From the NCBI GenBank assembly GCA_003254885.1, contig QANT01005499.1, forward strand, positions 1 to 48,607: a DNA stretch of 48,607 nt, given 5' to 3'. This DNA is from Purshia tridentata. Lineage: Eukaryota; Streptophyta; Magnoliopsida; Rosales; Rosaceae. A program made the position numbers and the translations under genes. Below, one piece after another: positions 1-11,658 of this stretch. The notes beneath the pieces were generated by a model. That model saw only the letters and a list, made by a program, of their open reading frames with translations, searched no databases and was not told the origin of the DNA. Numbering within the stretch: position 1 is the stretch's first letter; each line of letters starts with the position of its first letter.

Positions 1-622
1 ACTTTCAATTTCCTCAATAATTTCCTAAATTTCTCATTCCAAACTTCGATTAGAGGTTTCTAATGACGAGAATTACCTAAAATACCCAAAAATTTCATTC
101 AATTTCAAACATCCATGAAAAACCCGAAATTGGCCTATAATCTCCCAAATTCAATCTCTCACAATTCTTCAAAATTAAACTACCAAATCATAGGGGAAGG
201 AAAGCCCATAAGAAGAGGAGGAAAACCCACCTAAAATCACGGGGATTGGTGCCGGAATCTGGCCGGAATTGACGAACACATGGCGGCTGGCTGGGTGCTT
301 TTCCAGCGCCATTTCTCGTCGGGGGACGGTTGGCTGCCGTGGGGGAGCACCGAGGTGGCTGGCCGGCGGCTGGGGACTGATTCTCGCCGCCTGGGGTCAC
401 CGGAAATGGCTGGAGCTGGAAGAAGGAGTCGCGCACTGGTGAGGGAGATCGGGAAAGAGAGAAAAGAAGGAGGGCTGGGCGGCTGGGGCGTCAGGGGGTA
501 GCTGGCTGGCGACTGGCGACGTCGCCGGCGGGTCTGGGTGGCCGAAGATGGGCTGGGGGGTCGCGCAAAGGGAGAGGGGAAGGGTCCCTGTCGGGCTGGG
601 GGGGTTTGTGCGAGAAATAAAG

Positions 623-624
<2 letters not shown>

Positions 625-664
<40 letters not shown>
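625..664. repeat. (GA)n microsatellite
   Basis: About 20 GA dinucleotides. It lies at the place where the sister LTRs carry a CT-rich tract next to the presumed transcription start, so it is probably an expanded version of that tract. Confidence 0.9.
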
Positions 665-665
<1 letters not shown>

Positions 666-668
<3 letters not shown>

Positions 669-683
669 CAGAATTTTCTGGAA
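666..683. promoter_or_regulatory. Perfect heat-shock element in LTR A
   Basis: TTCCAGAATTTTCTGGAA reads TTC-nn-GAA-nn-TTC-nn-GAA, four alternating blocks with exact 2-nt spacing, the consensus for heat-shock-factor binding. The same 18-mer (element orientation) recurs in LTRs H and L, with close variants in D and K. Binding is inferred. Confidence 0.6.
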
Positions 684-1038
684 TTCTAAGTCATTTTGCC
701 CAAAATTACAAGTTTGCCCCTTACTTTGAATCTCCGTATTTCACAAACCGTAGCTCCAAACGACGCATACTACGTGTCTACGAACTCGTGAGGTTGAGCT
801 TTACGCAACCATGTCAAAGTCAACTCTAAACTCCAAGTAATTAAAAAGTCAACCTTGAGCTCTTTTATCACTTCATAACTTTTTAACCGTAACTCTAAAT
901 CACCCATGCCGCATGTCTATGAACTCGTGAGCTCGAGACCTTCCTAACGGATCCAAGGTCAAAGCTAAAATCTTGTTAGATCCAAAAGTCAACGTTGGGC
1001 CCTATTAACATTTACTTAGGAAGTTACGGGTCGTTACA

Positions 1039-1395
1039 CATAAGGACAATATAATGCCAAAAGAAAATAGCCAAAGCTTTTGGTAGACAAACTTTTTGTT
1101 TGTAGTCTTTTGAAATTGCATGTTACCATATTCTTTGTTCTTTCTGCTAGATGGTGGATTCTGATGCTTGACAATGCCATGAGAGTGTGTTTGTGTGTGT
1201 TATAGTGTATGTGTGTGTTTTGACCTAAATCTAAACCTCCATGATGTATGTGTGAGTTGTGGATAAGTTAAATTGATTTGATGTATGTTTACCTATTCCT
1301 TGTGGGATCGACCTCGTTATTTGCATGCTTTGCTACGCCGCGATTCGTGCACTTGCAAGTATACTTAGAGTTGGAATAAATGCTTAATAATTTTG
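1039..1395 (+). mobile_element. LTR-end fragment of an Athila-like element
   Basis: The stretch holds TGTGGGATCGACCTCG and then GCGATTCGTGCACTTGC, phrases I associate with the 3' end of Athila-type LTRs in plants. It is in + orientation, opposite to the Athila coding fragments to its right, so it is a separate or rearranged piece. A short GT-rich tract lies near 1186-1224. No coding capacity is seen. Confidence 0.4.
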
Positions 1396-1950
1396 CTCTA
1401 ATAAAACATCAACAAGGATGTCTTCCACTGCAGTAGAACTGTGCACCAAGCAGCTAAGGTGATATGCCACCACATTCTCCGAGCCCTTCTCATCCTTGAT
1501 CTCCAAGTCAAACTCTTAGAGCAACATAATCCATCTGATCAGCCTGGGCTTCACATCTTTCTTCTGGAGAAGGTACCTAAGAGTTGTATGGTCAGAAAAC
1601 ACAATTACTTTAGTTCCAATTGGATATGACCTAAATTTCTCTAAAGCAAATATAACAGCCAAAAGCTCCTTCTTTATAGTGGAATAAATTCAGTTGGGCA
1701 TCATTGAGAATCCGACTGGCATAGTAAACATGTGGTATCCTAGTCACTCTCTGCCCTAGCACAGCTCCCACAGCATAATTAGAGGCATCACACATCAACT
1801 CACAGGAGGCATAATGACTGGAGATGATGTGAGAAGGGTCTTCAATGTGTTAAATGTGGCTAGGCACTCCTCATTGAACTCAAATGGCACATATTTGGCC
1901 AACAATCTACTTAAAGGCCTAGCTATCTTGGAGAAATCCTTTATGAACCA
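1396..1950 (-). pseudogene. Athila-like pol: end of reverse transcriptase and RNase H
   Basis: Minus-strand translation gives the RT connection region, then an RNase H domain with [24 protein letters not shown] and, near the end, SENVVA. These fit Ty3/gypsy Athila RNase H. Decay: a frameshift near 1685 and at least two in-frame stops. No integrase follows; homology stops near 1396, where an unrelated LTR end begins. The frame joins the RT fragment at 4160 once solo LTR B and one TSD copy are ignored. Confidence 0.75.
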
Positions 1951-4159
1951 TGTTACGACCGTCCCTAGTTTTCCTTATTGGATTGCCATTTAAAGTCATT
2001 GGGGTGAATTTAACAATTTGCCCTCACCTAGGGAAATTTTGGTTTTCAAAGGATGTATATTTTTAAAAAAGTGTTTTGGCCCAAATTTTTATATGGTTTC
2101 GTAGAGCTCGACCTCACGAGTGCGTAGGAAGAAATGGCTCGTAATTTGGAGTTACGGTTTAGGAGTTATGTGCGTTTGAAGTTTGAGGGGGAAAATATAA
2201 ATAGGAAAAATAATTTCATTTTTCCAAAAAAAAAAAAATCAAAAATCATGCGCGAACACTGTCTAGCGATCAGAGTCCCCATCTTACCTTTGAGTCGTGC
2301 ATGGGGGCACGTGAGGAAAAATAATTTCATTTTTCCAAAAAAAAAAAATCAAAAATCATGCGCGAACACTGTCTAGCGATCAGAGTCACCATCTTACCTT
2401 TGAGTCGTGCATGGGGGCACGTGCAACATCTGCTGGACGTCAAATTGGTCTAGTTTTGTTCGCCTCTTCGTTCTCTTTCCATCGATGCTCAATTCATCCC
2501 CATCAAACCACCGTGGACGACAAATCGAGCCTTGGAATTTTCGGCTACCATGGGTTTCAAATCCAAATTCCTGCTTCATCAAACCTCGGTTGGTTCGATT
2601 TTTACCATTCTAAAAGCCTCACGTCAACCATGTATGATTTGTAATTTTTTGTGTAGGTTTGAATTTTTAGATCGAGGACAGAACTTTCAAACCAAAATTG
2701 GGGTTTTCTAGCCACTACCGACCACTTTTTAGACTCGGCCCAGTTGACAAAGTTGTTCCTCTTGTCAAGCTCATCAATTTGGTATGGTCAATTTTATTTT
2801 CTGGGTTGGTCACCGGAAAGGTCAACTTTCCGATGGCTGCCACCGTTGATTGCTGCTACTGGCGCCGCCACGTGCAGCGGTGCTAGATCGGCTAGTGACC
2901 AAAAATGTTCTTTTTCTTATTTTAAGGCTTTTGAGAACCAATTTGGACCTTACGTGTTTGTACAGGACGATCGAGAGTGTTTTCGAGTGACTTTTTGAGT
3001 CTTATCTATTGGTTGGGTGATCGGCAAGGCTTACGTTTTGCTCACCAAGTTTGTGAGTGGATATTTGGTTTCAAAGTTGTCTTTTAAATGTTTTAAAATT
3101 ATTTTGAATTTGTTTAAGTATCGATTGAAATTGGTTTGATTGAATAATTCTTTTATTCGCAATGTTTATCTTGTGGTATTTTGAGATTGTATATGTAATA
3201 TGTTTATGAGAATATTGGTTTATGGTTTTTAAACCATTGGACAATATCCGGGGGTAAATGGCTGGCTATAGGTCTTTGGGACCCATCGGTTCACACATAT
3301 AGGCTTTAAGCCGTGTGTCCTAGTGCACTATCTACGTGCGTACATAAAGTTGGGAATCTATGCGAACCATTCTGTGTTCGCGTATTAATAAAGGTTAGCC
3401 ATATCTATGTACACGTACTTGGCCTACTTGTACGTATTGATAGAGAGTTTATGGGTACTATGGTGTGAGTTTTAAATATTTTAATATACTGGTAAATGTC
3501 TTGTGCTGCTACTACTTATCTTTAAGGTTTTAACTCTTGTAAATATTTGGAACCGTATATGCATATCTAGCTTTTCTGAAATTATACATTGTATAATTAT
3601 GAAGGTTTTGGATTTATGATGGGTGGGACCTGGGATTTGTGGTTTGATATTATAATTTTGCGAATTGGTTTTAAAACTTGGGAATTTGAAAGACAAGCTC
3701 TATGTTAATATATTTATGTTGAAAAAAGGAAGTGTTTAAATTAATTTTTTTTTTGTCCACTTACTGAGTTTTATCTCATAGTTTTACGTTTGTGCCACTT
3801 GAACGTCGAGCCTCTTCTGCTTTTTTTGACATCCGAGACTATGTAGGCATAGTCTCATTTATTTATTTATTTCAGTTATTCATTTCTTTCGAATGATGTA
3901 CTTCCTTTAGATATGCTCTAAGGTCACATTGAAATGACCACTTTGGGTTTGGTTGTCGTTTGGACTACATTTTTGTTCGAAGTTTATTTGTTGAGATTTT
4001 TTTAGATATTGTTGAGTTATAATAGGGCATATCTTATTTTTGGGTAAAGCTTTTTACAAAGGAGATGCTGCCGAATTTCAGGTAGGAATGGGGCCCATGT
4101 CGGGAGATGTGGCATCCCCACAGGGTTGTCTTGGGGTAAACCCTGGGGCGGTCCTGTCA
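1951..4159 (+). mobile_element. Solo LTR B (divergent GACCC type)
   Basis: Begins TGTTACGACC and ends GGTCCTGTCA, 2209 bp. The flanks AACCA (1946-1950) and AACCG (4160-4164) match 4 of 5 and read as a TSD whose one difference fits CpG decay. It interrupts Athila RT in the conserved GFYRRF region, and the frame is continuous across the empty site. Inside are one U3 module (about 2104-2190), a recent 111-bp duplication, a donor-like GTGAGTGG at 3053 and a weak relative of the H/K/L structured segment (about 3260-3340). I see no clear acceptor. A tail of the same type lies at 40463-40712. Confidence 0.85.
2203..2421. repeat. 111-bp tandem duplication with G-boxes
   Basis: Copies start at 2203 and 2314 and are nearly identical, differing at only a few bases. 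Each ends with GGGGGCACGTG, which contains the G-box core CACGTG. The similarity implies a duplication younger than the LTR itself. Confidence 0.9.
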
Positions 4160-4693
4160 AACCGCCTGTAAAAACCTACATGACCAAGAAAAGATCTCAC
4201 ATCTTTGACTATCAAACGTGGTGGAATATTACTTACTAGATCAACCTTGGCCTTATCCACATCTATCCCTCTACTGGATATGACATGGCTAAGAACAATA
4301 CCCTATTGTACAATGAAATGACACTTCTCCCAATTCAGAACCAAATTGCATTCTTGGCATCTCTCTAAAACCAAAGCACGATTATGGAGACATTTATCAT
4401 AAGAAGAACCAAAGACACTGAAATCATCCATAAATACCTCTATTATATGGAAAAGATGCTCATCATGCATCGCTGAAAAGTACCTAGAGCATTGCACAAG
4501 CCAAAGCACATGCACTTTAAGCAAAAGTGCCATAAGGACAGGTGAATGTCGTCTTCTTCTGGTCCTCTGGGCCTATAGCTATCTGGTTATAGTCTGAATA
4601 CCTAACTAAAAAGAAATAGAGGCTATGACCTGCAAGACACTCCAACATTTGATCAATAAAAGGTAATGGAAAATGGTCTTTTCTAGTACTTGA
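4160..4693 (-). pseudogene. Athila-like reverse transcriptase fragment
   Basis: Read from 4693 down, the minus strand gives TRKDHFPLPFIDQ, a degraded DGYSGYNQI region, then EVFMDDFSVFG, which holds the RT catalytic pair in an F-M-D-D motif, then NLVLNWEKCHF and VRSFLGHVGFYRRF. The order and spacing are those of Ty3/gypsy RT of the Athila lineage. Frameshifts split it (the parts at 4303-4533 and 4078-4260 are in different frames). The N-terminal RT and most of the protease are missing and replaced by the MITE at 4694-5662; solo LTR B cuts the other end. Confidence 0.8.
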
Positions 4694-5662
4694 TAGGGGT
4701 GGGAACGGTGTGGTTTAGTGCATCACACCATAAAAATGAGAAGAAAACCAAACCAAACCAAACCTTATACGGTTACGGTTTGGTTCAGGTGTTACATAGT
4801 AATACAAAGTCCAAAATCCAAATCCAAATATTTTTAATAGTGTTTGATAGTTTCCACACTTTCCAAATTCCAATCCAACCAAAGTTAAAAACAAAACAAT
4901 AAAAATCCTCAAATCACACAAAGTTCACAAATTTAAACAATAACAATAGTCTATAGGAAATTAAACCAAAACTTAATCATCCAGCCACCATATGCCACCA
5001 AAAGCCATCAACTAGCCACCATATGCCACCAAAAGCCATCAACCAGTCCAACCATGTAATATTCTAATATGTTATGTAATTAATTTTTTATATACATATT
5101 TGTCGTATTAATTCTAGAATATAGATTACTAAGATTAATAATTTTGTTTAGGGTATACCTTATAGTTTAAACTTTAAATGGCAAACACTTTATATTCTAA
5201 TTTCCTAAACCATATACATTATAACTTATATGAATATGATACCTTATATTTTATTATTTGAATATATATATATATGTTTAAAGGTTATAATTTATAGTTT
5301 AATACATTATACAAATATATTTTATACAATATGGGAGTTGTTTTTTCGTTTACTCTATAATAGAAAATTAAAAATTGAAATTTAAAGTTTTAAACTTTTT
5401 TTGGTTAATTTTTAATTTAAAATCATATATAAATCATAAATATATTTTTAAAATTATAATTTTATATATATATATATTTACGGTCCGGTTTGGTTCTACT
5501 TTGTTTTATTAGGCGCAAAACCAACACCTACACCTATAAAGGACAGTTTGGTTCAGTTCTTGTAATGATGTTTGACCAAAATAGTCAACACGGATTTTTA
5601 CCCTTTTTTTAGGGCTGGTTTGGTTTGGTCCCCCAATTTTACGGTAAAAATGCCCATCCCTA
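4694..5662. mobile_element. hAT-like non-autonomous element (MITE)
   Basis: The left end reads TAGGGGTGGGAACGG; the right end, on the opposite strand, reads TAGGGATGGGCA. Such a TAGGGGTGGG terminus is typical of plant hAT MITEs. The 969-bp interior is AT-rich and non-coding, with two inner GGTTTGG-rich patches. I found no matching 8-bp TSD, and the flanking Athila domains are not adjacent in a normal element, so a deletion came with or after insertion. Confidence 0.6.
4983..5044. repeat. 31-bp tandem duplication
   Basis: Two adjacent copies (4983 and 5014) built on AGCCACCATATGCCACC. They lie inside the MITE and are not part of any reading frame I trust. Confidence 0.85.
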
Positions 5663-7202
5663 CCCAAATCAAGGAAAGACTTTTCAAACTTGTGATCCCC
5701 AATGATACAGGGGATAGTGAAGCTACCTTGGTCCTTGAGCTTGGGAGGTAGCTTCCTCTAAAGCACTGCTGAAGCCTCTTTAGAGACCTTCACTGTCTTG
5801 AACTCCTTAAATCTCTTCTTGTTCATACACAAGTCCTTGAGGAACTTTGCATACTTGGGAACTTGCATGATAGCATCTAAAAAGGGGATATTGATCTCCA
5901 CCTTCCTAAATATCTCCATGACACCCTTCAAAGGGTCCTCCTTCTTTGCTTTCTGCAACCTGCTAGGAAAAGAAACATGTGAAGTAACCAATTTGAGAGG
6001 ATTAGAATGTACCTGAAGTATTGAAGAACCCTTGGGAGCCACTACATGATCACCTGAAGATGGCACAGAACGGTCTGGGGTACCCTCAACAAGTTCAGCT
6101 ATGACCTTGGGTGCATCCTTTGACTCGACACCTTCCTCAACAACTGCTTCCTATTCCTTCCCAACTATATTACCTCCTTTGAGAGTAATCGCATTCACCT
6201 ACTCATTGTTCTTGGGATTAATGATCCCCTACCCTAGAAGTCTTTTTGGCTCTCTCTAATTCAATGCAGTAAGTTAGCTGGCCCATCTGTTGCTAAGACT
6301 CGCATTGGCCCTATCAATCTTCTGCATATGGCTGACTTCTGAATGAAATATTGTGTACTCTGCATGAAATTTTCTAAACTCTGAGCCATGGATGCAATCA
6401 ACTCTTCTAATGGCTTCTTCTAAGGCTGTTGTTGTTAATAGCCCTAATGTGCTTGATGTTATAGGAATGAGCTTTGAGGTTGCTACTGATTCTAATTGTT
6501 TCTCCACCTGAAATTGGGGTGATTCCTCCGTCCTAGATTGTAAGTAGGAGCAAAGGGATCATTTCTGGGCCTTTGCATTAATTCTGACCCTGATAAGAAC
6601 CCTGACCCTGGTAAGTACCCAAAGCATTGGCCTGCTCCATCATGTGATCAGTGAAAGACTAGTTCTGATTTTGGGGACAACTCTCCATGGCATGTCCACG
6701 CATAGTACAAATGGCACAAACTGTGGCTTATGACTTCATCAATTGTTGTACCAAAGCTAAGTGCTGTTGCACCAAGTTAGTCAAATTATGCATCTGAGCT
6801 TCCAAATGTGTACCAAAACTAACCTCATACATGCTAGCTTTCTTCTATGGACCTCTGGCTCTATTGTAGCTCAACTACTGAGAATTTTGTGAAAGTGTCT
6901 CAATTAGTGTCCTGGCTTCTTCAACATTTTTGTTCACCAACCCACCACCAGATGTGGCATCTGCCATCATCCTATCTGAATGGAGCATACCCTCATGGAA
7001 GTACTGCATAAGCTAATACTCCTGAATGTTGTGATGGGGACATGAGTTGAGCAATCTCTTGTAGCTCTCCTAATACTCATGGAAGACTTCTCCATGTTCT
7101 TGCTGAACTCTGACTATCTCTTTTCTTATCTAATTTGTCTTTTGAGTAGGAAAGAACTTGTGCAGGAGCTTATTGGCCAAGTCTGTCCAAGTCCTAATAG
7201 AA
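5663..7202 (-). pseudogene. Athila-like gag C-terminus, zinc knuckle and protease start
   Basis: Minus-strand translation from 7202 gives TWTDLANKLLHKFFP, then a region with SGGGLVNKNVEEARTLIE typical of Athila gag, then a nucleocapsid zinc knuckle of CX2CX4HX4C form (CAIC, then H, then C; 6677-6718). After a low-complexity linker comes EIFRKVEINIPFLDAI and KYAKFLKDLC (about 5820-5930), which precede the protease. The protease itself begins at GDHKFEKSFLDLG and is cut by the MITE just after its D-L-G. Several in-frame stops, many explicable as C-to-T changes, show long decay. The upstream part continues beyond solo LTR C. Confidence 0.8.
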
Positions 7203-7606
7203 TGTGACGCCCCAAACCCCAGGGTTGGAAATTTGGTCTTGCCAGAATGCCACATTGACTATTCAGCCCTAGATAGAACTACCAAGCTTGGTAACTCATA
7301 TCTAGAATCGAACAATCAATGTAAGGCTAAGGTTTAAAAATAAAACAATGGGTTAGATCAGAATATAAATTAGTAGTGGAATAAATAATTCAAATATATT
7401 GATTTCAAACCAACCCCCAAGATTACATGAATAAATAGTAACCTTGAATACACTTTTCAAATATTAATGAGCTGACCTAAGATACAAAATTTTTTTCAAA
7501 AATGAAAGAGAAAACCACTTCTGGATTACCAATTGTCATATCTCCTCCACGCTGCCTCCATACTCACTTAACTTAAAAAACAAACTGCTGCACCATAGAA
7601 TAGTGC

Positions 7607-7630
7607 ATCGGGTTAAAAAACAAACCCGAT
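7607..7630 (-). other. Conserved hairpin in LTR C
   Basis: Arms ATCGGGTT (7607-7614) and AACCCGAT (7623-7630) pair over 8 bp around an 8-nt loop. The same position in LTRs G and J has ACCGGG pairing with CCCGGT or its wobble form, so the second base pair has changed on both sides (C-G to T-A). Confidence 0.6.
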
Positions 7631-7844
7631 AAGCTTTCACAAGCTCATATGGGTAAAACTAACCCGAAACAAGACAATCACAAGCATCATGCATCTCCAA
7701 GCGTTCCTGTACTCAAAATGGTACTAATCACTAGTCTCCACAACCAATCATTTCATTTCCATGGCCGATCCAAATTAGCTAACCACAAACAATCCTCGGT
7801 TGTTCATTCTAACGAGAATGTCCAGATCTAATTGTACGATGTGA

Positions 7845-8001
7845 GTTCACCACTGTACCTTTACCATAGCACACCTAGGTTGACTGCCAAATGCTAAGAA
7901 CCACTATACTGTTACCATAGCACACCTAGGCTCACCGCCAAATGCTAGGAACCACTGTACTGTTACCATAGCACACCCAGGCTCACCGCCAAATGCTAGG
8001 A
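7845..8001. repeat. 51-bp tandem repeat in LTR C, about 3 copies
   Basis: TACCATAGCACACC recurs at 7862, 7913 and 7964, a constant 51-bp step. Each unit pairs CCTAGG and GCTAGG near its ends, so each could fold into a small hairpin. It sits in the part of the LTR where H, K and L have their hairpin arrays. Confidence 0.85.
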
Positions 8002-9448
8002 TCGATCGTACGCTTTGGTGCACTACCACTCGTACAATCATTGATGGACTCTCGACCTATCAGTTCTAATAACTCAATCTGACTCACCTGGCCCAACAAT
8101 TCATATCTGGCCTACCTGGCCTAATGACATATCCTCAAATTACAGGACAATCAATAACAATAAAACAATCTCAATAATATTTTAGGATAAACCAATTAAT
8201 CCTTATGTTCAAAATCATCCTCAAAATTACTGACATGATTCCAAACTTAGAATTAAACAAAATTCTAGCAAACAAATAAATAACTTAAAATAATACAATT
8301 AAATAATCTCAAACAAATACACAGTTCAACCTATTATAATAATAAAAACAATATACAGTCTCACCCACATGGATTCCATGCATCCTAAATCACCATGTAC
8401 CACGCCACCTCATTATTTATCGGCAAGAAACAAAGGATTGATTTTCATCAATCCAAATTAGCATCTAACATCCTCTGCCGAGTTCTCCTTTATATAGAAA
8501 GAAATGATTAATGAAAACCTATGTATGCTACTTGCTGCCGAACCCTTCTTAAAGAAAAAAGATGATATTAATCAGAGAAATGATTAATCAAAGTCCTTGA
8601 CAAAGTCTTTTTAAAGAAAACTAAAGAAACTTTAATTTGAAACTAACAACACCGTACCGAAGGTTAAGGATTCTTACCAAAAGATTTGATTATCAAAGAA
8701 ACAAGTACATGTTGTTGCCGAAAACTCTTATCCAAAACCAAGTGATTAATCAAAAAAGAAATGATTAATCAAAAGCAAAAGACGTGAGTTTGTGAGAAAA
8801 AAGAAGAAGAAAGCTTTTGTTTTAATCTAAGGATGATTGATGTTGTAAGTGGAAGAGAAAGAAAGAATTATTCTCGGATCTATACAAGAGAAAGTGTTTT
8901 AGATTAATCAAAAACAATAGCAATATCTAAGCTGCAGCCAAAATTCTCATTATTAAAGAGAATTGATTAACCAAGTGCAGGTAGGAGTCTCATGCTTTTC
9001 TGAAAATGAATATGTGAGATAAGGGTAAACCATTAACCATGCAAACAAGAAGTCGGTAGAGATTTTTGCTTAATCACCCGACTCCACCACTTTCCACCTC
9101 TCCATGTGTCTCTTCCTTCTTCCCTTCTTCCAATACATAGCCAGCAAACCACTATGCTGACAACTACCTCACCGTTTGATCTTCTCCAATTAATCACAAT
9201 CAAATGGCCAAGATTAATCCATTACATTCTTCTCCAATTTTTTTTTTTCAATTTTCTACACTCTTTTAACTTTAACAATTCACCAAAAATAAATTCAGGC
9301 TCTGAAAAATACCCCAAAAAATACCACATACTCATAACAACCAATATTAATTTTCTATTGGCTCACAACCAACTATTGATCTCCAATCCTCAAAATAACC
9401 AAATACGTAAATTTCCAGCAATACCAAAATTTTTGGGTTCACATAAAA

Positions 9449-9534
9449 GCTCTGGAAAGTGAATGTAGCCATGTCTTAGCTTGATCCTTCAATGTAAATG
9501 GAAATAACCTCAATCGGATCTACTCATCATCTAA
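9449..9534 (-). pseudogene. Athila-like gag, middle fragment
   Basis: Only 86 bp between solo LTRs C and D. The minus strand reads IRLRLFPFTLKDQAKTWLHS, which fits the gag motif RAFPFSLKDKAKDWLYYL known from Athila elements. It connects in frame to 12035 across D and to 7202 across C. Confidence 0.8.
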
Positions 9535-9899
9535 TGACAGGACCCTCCCCGAATTACACCCTAGAACTCGAAATGATCCTGTAGGAATCCAATATAAAGG
9601 AAAATCCTACCGAAAATTCGGCAGAACTTTCCCTGAAATTGGACTAGCCCTTACTTTAGAAAACCTGTAAAATACACTTCTAAGCCAACTCCTTTACCAC
9701 AAACAAGGGTCTCCGACCCAAAATCATAATAAAAGGGAACCAAGGTAACATTTTGCAACTAAAAGTGTTATCTGTACGGTTACAGTCTAACTACCTTATG
9801 TCACATAACTAATTAAGAACAAAGGAAAGAAAATTTACAAGGTTACAAAATTTAGGGTATCCTCGACGTATCTCTACTCAACCGCACCACTGCAGTTAC

Positions 9900-10715
9900 C
9901 TGGGGGAAATTTAAAAAGAAACAACATAAAGGTAAAAGTGAGACAACCCAGTGAGTGGACAAAAATAAAATAAACTTTTGAATTAACCGAAAGGATCACA
10001 CAAAGACCTCACAAGCTCTCCATGAAAACCCCCAGTTTTTAAAATGGATTTAATAATTTCCGCTATAAATCTTTTACAAAAGCTAGTAAATATACTTTAC
10101 GATTATTCGCCTTAAAAGAGCGGAAATTCAATCATGCAAAAACAATAAAGTTTCCCCGCATAAGTAAAATCTTAAAGTTTAAATCAAATATTCGCTCCCA
10201 AATTACCTGTGTAGCCTGCCATAACTTGCCATACATGTGCAGAGTCGTGATCTATCATACACATGCAGGGCCACTGATCTGCTGTACGTGCACGCAGGGC
10301 CACCCCCAAAGGGCAAAGCATCTCGGCACATGGCCCAAAGCCTATGTGTGTGCCGTGATGGGTCCCAAAGACCTATACAATTTCAGTATACAGAACGGGT
10401 ACTAAATGGGTGCTTAATAAGATCCAAAACCAACCGTTCTTCAATAATTCCAATCAAAACTGTGTAACTCAATTCAAAACTTTCTTAAATTTACGAGGAA
10501 ATCAATAATTGCTCCAGGAAACCATCATTTAAATTATTTTCACAAAAGCCTCAATCATAATAAATTGATAAGAAATATCAATCTGTATAACTCACTTAAT
10601 AACACTCAAGATTCCAAAATCAATTTCGATAATTGAAATTCACAACCAAGTAATTCATAAGAAAATAAAATTTGACTTAAATTTGATAAACTTTAATAAG
10701 ACAAAGTCCACTCAC
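9900..10715 (-). other. Intron-like segment of LTR D
   Basis: Minus-strand GTGAGTGGAC at 10715 and a pyrimidine tract with CCCCCAG|GTAAC ending at 9900 bound 816 nt, at the positions of the corresponding sites in H, K and L. Splicing is inferred only. Confidence 0.35.
10208..10302 (-). repeat. Worn hairpin array in LTR D
   Basis: About three degraded units of the type GGCCCTGCRTGYGTAYGGCAG, related to the arrays in H, K and L. Between about 10,312 and 10,360 the minus strand also carries the upstream stem, whose arms CATCACGGCAC and GTGCCGAGATG pair with one mismatch. Confidence 0.6.
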
Positions 10716-11640
10716 TGTCAAGGAATCTAGTCTTGTCGTTCGGCTGGGTCGCCCTTAATCTCGGGCGTAGTCCCTATAAGAAAAAGATAAATATGCCATT
10801 AGTTCCAAAGTTTAAAGTGTCTACAACCCATAAATTGGGGTTTCGTCAACCTCGGTCTTTTCTATACAACCCAAGCTAATAACCCGCTTAGTAAAATCTA
10901 AAATCAACAATAAATCCTAAATTTCACGGTTAAAGGGTTATATTAATCTCAACCGCAAACGAAGTGGTGTTTCCAACCCCCAATTTACAAATTCTACCTT
11001 TTTTTTTTTTTTTCGAACCCATCGATCCAAACTCTGGATTAAGTTTCTAATTGGTGGAATTCGGCTGAAATATCACTAGTTCTTTCCAATTCCCCAAATT
11101 TTTGAGCAACCACCTGAAATGGCCAAGCCCCTCATTCACCAACTTCCAATTCCTTCAATTTTCCTTGAAGCCCAAGGTTCTAAACCGAAATTAAGAGTCC
11201 CTAAGGTTGGAAATTAGCTAACCCGACCACCAATTAACACCCCCAAGCCACAGATCGAAGGTTTCCTAATTTGGAACCTAAACCTCCAATTTTCCCATAT
11301 CTGAAATAACCAAAATTGGCAACACAATCCAAGAGAATTAAAGGATGGAAGAGAGGGGGGGAAAACCCACCTAAAATAAGCAGAAATGGCACCGGAAAGC
11401 TGGCCGGAAACTTAAGGACCGGCGACTTGTGGGGGTTCCTTCAAAGCAGTAGCGCGCGCAGGAGTTGGGTCGGCGTCGTGGGCGTCGCTGGCTGGCGTCG
11501 GCGGGAGAGGGGTCGTCGGCAGTTGGGTCTGGCCGAAAGCAGTTGGACGGGGGGGTGTGTGTGTCGCGCGCAGGGAAAGTGAAAGGGAGACTGTGTGAGC
11601 TGAGGGAAGGGGAAGGAAAGAAATAGAAGGAGAGAGAAGA

Positions 11641-11658
11641 TTCCAGAAAATTCTGGAA
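11641..11658. promoter_or_regulatory. Perfect heat-shock element in LTR D
   Basis: TTCCAGAAAATTCTGGAA has four alternating TTC/GAA blocks with 2-nt spacing, at the U3-leader boundary as in the sister LTRs. In element orientation only the central spacer differs from A, H and L. Confidence 0.6.

Larger units (their letters stand above)
1..1038 (-). mobile_element. Solo LTR A (GACCC type), cut by the window edge
   Basis: On the minus strand the unit begins TGTAACGACCCGTAAC at 1038 and runs off the window at 1. It matches solo LTR H block by block: a duplicated U3 module (about 738-812 and 872-948), a heat-shock-like palindrome, a GA/CT tract and a GC-rich leader (about 240-610). The far end and the TSD partner are outside the window. 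Open frames in the GC-rich part lack protein-like features and are not called. Confidence 0.7.
7203..9443 (-). mobile_element. Solo LTR C (divergent ACACC type)
   Basis: On the minus strand it begins TGTGAACCCAAAAATTTTGG at 9443 and ends GGGGCGTCACA at 7203, 2241 bp. The flanks TAGAA (7198-7202) and TAAAA (9444-9448) match 4 of 5. Removing the unit and one flank restores the Athila gag frame, which independently supports the borders. It shares with G, I and J the ACTCATAYGAGC block and the hairpin upstream of its 3' end. In place of the GC hairpin arrays of type H it has a 51-bp tandem repeat. Confidence 0.8.

Noticed and set aside
1186-1224. GT-rich stretch as a telomere-like repeat
   Set aside because: It is an irregular (GT)n run, not the plant TTTAGGG repeat.
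5041-5480. Matrix-attachment or origin function for the AT-rich stretch
   Set aside because: It is simply the AT-rich interior of a MITE; no specific motif supports a function.
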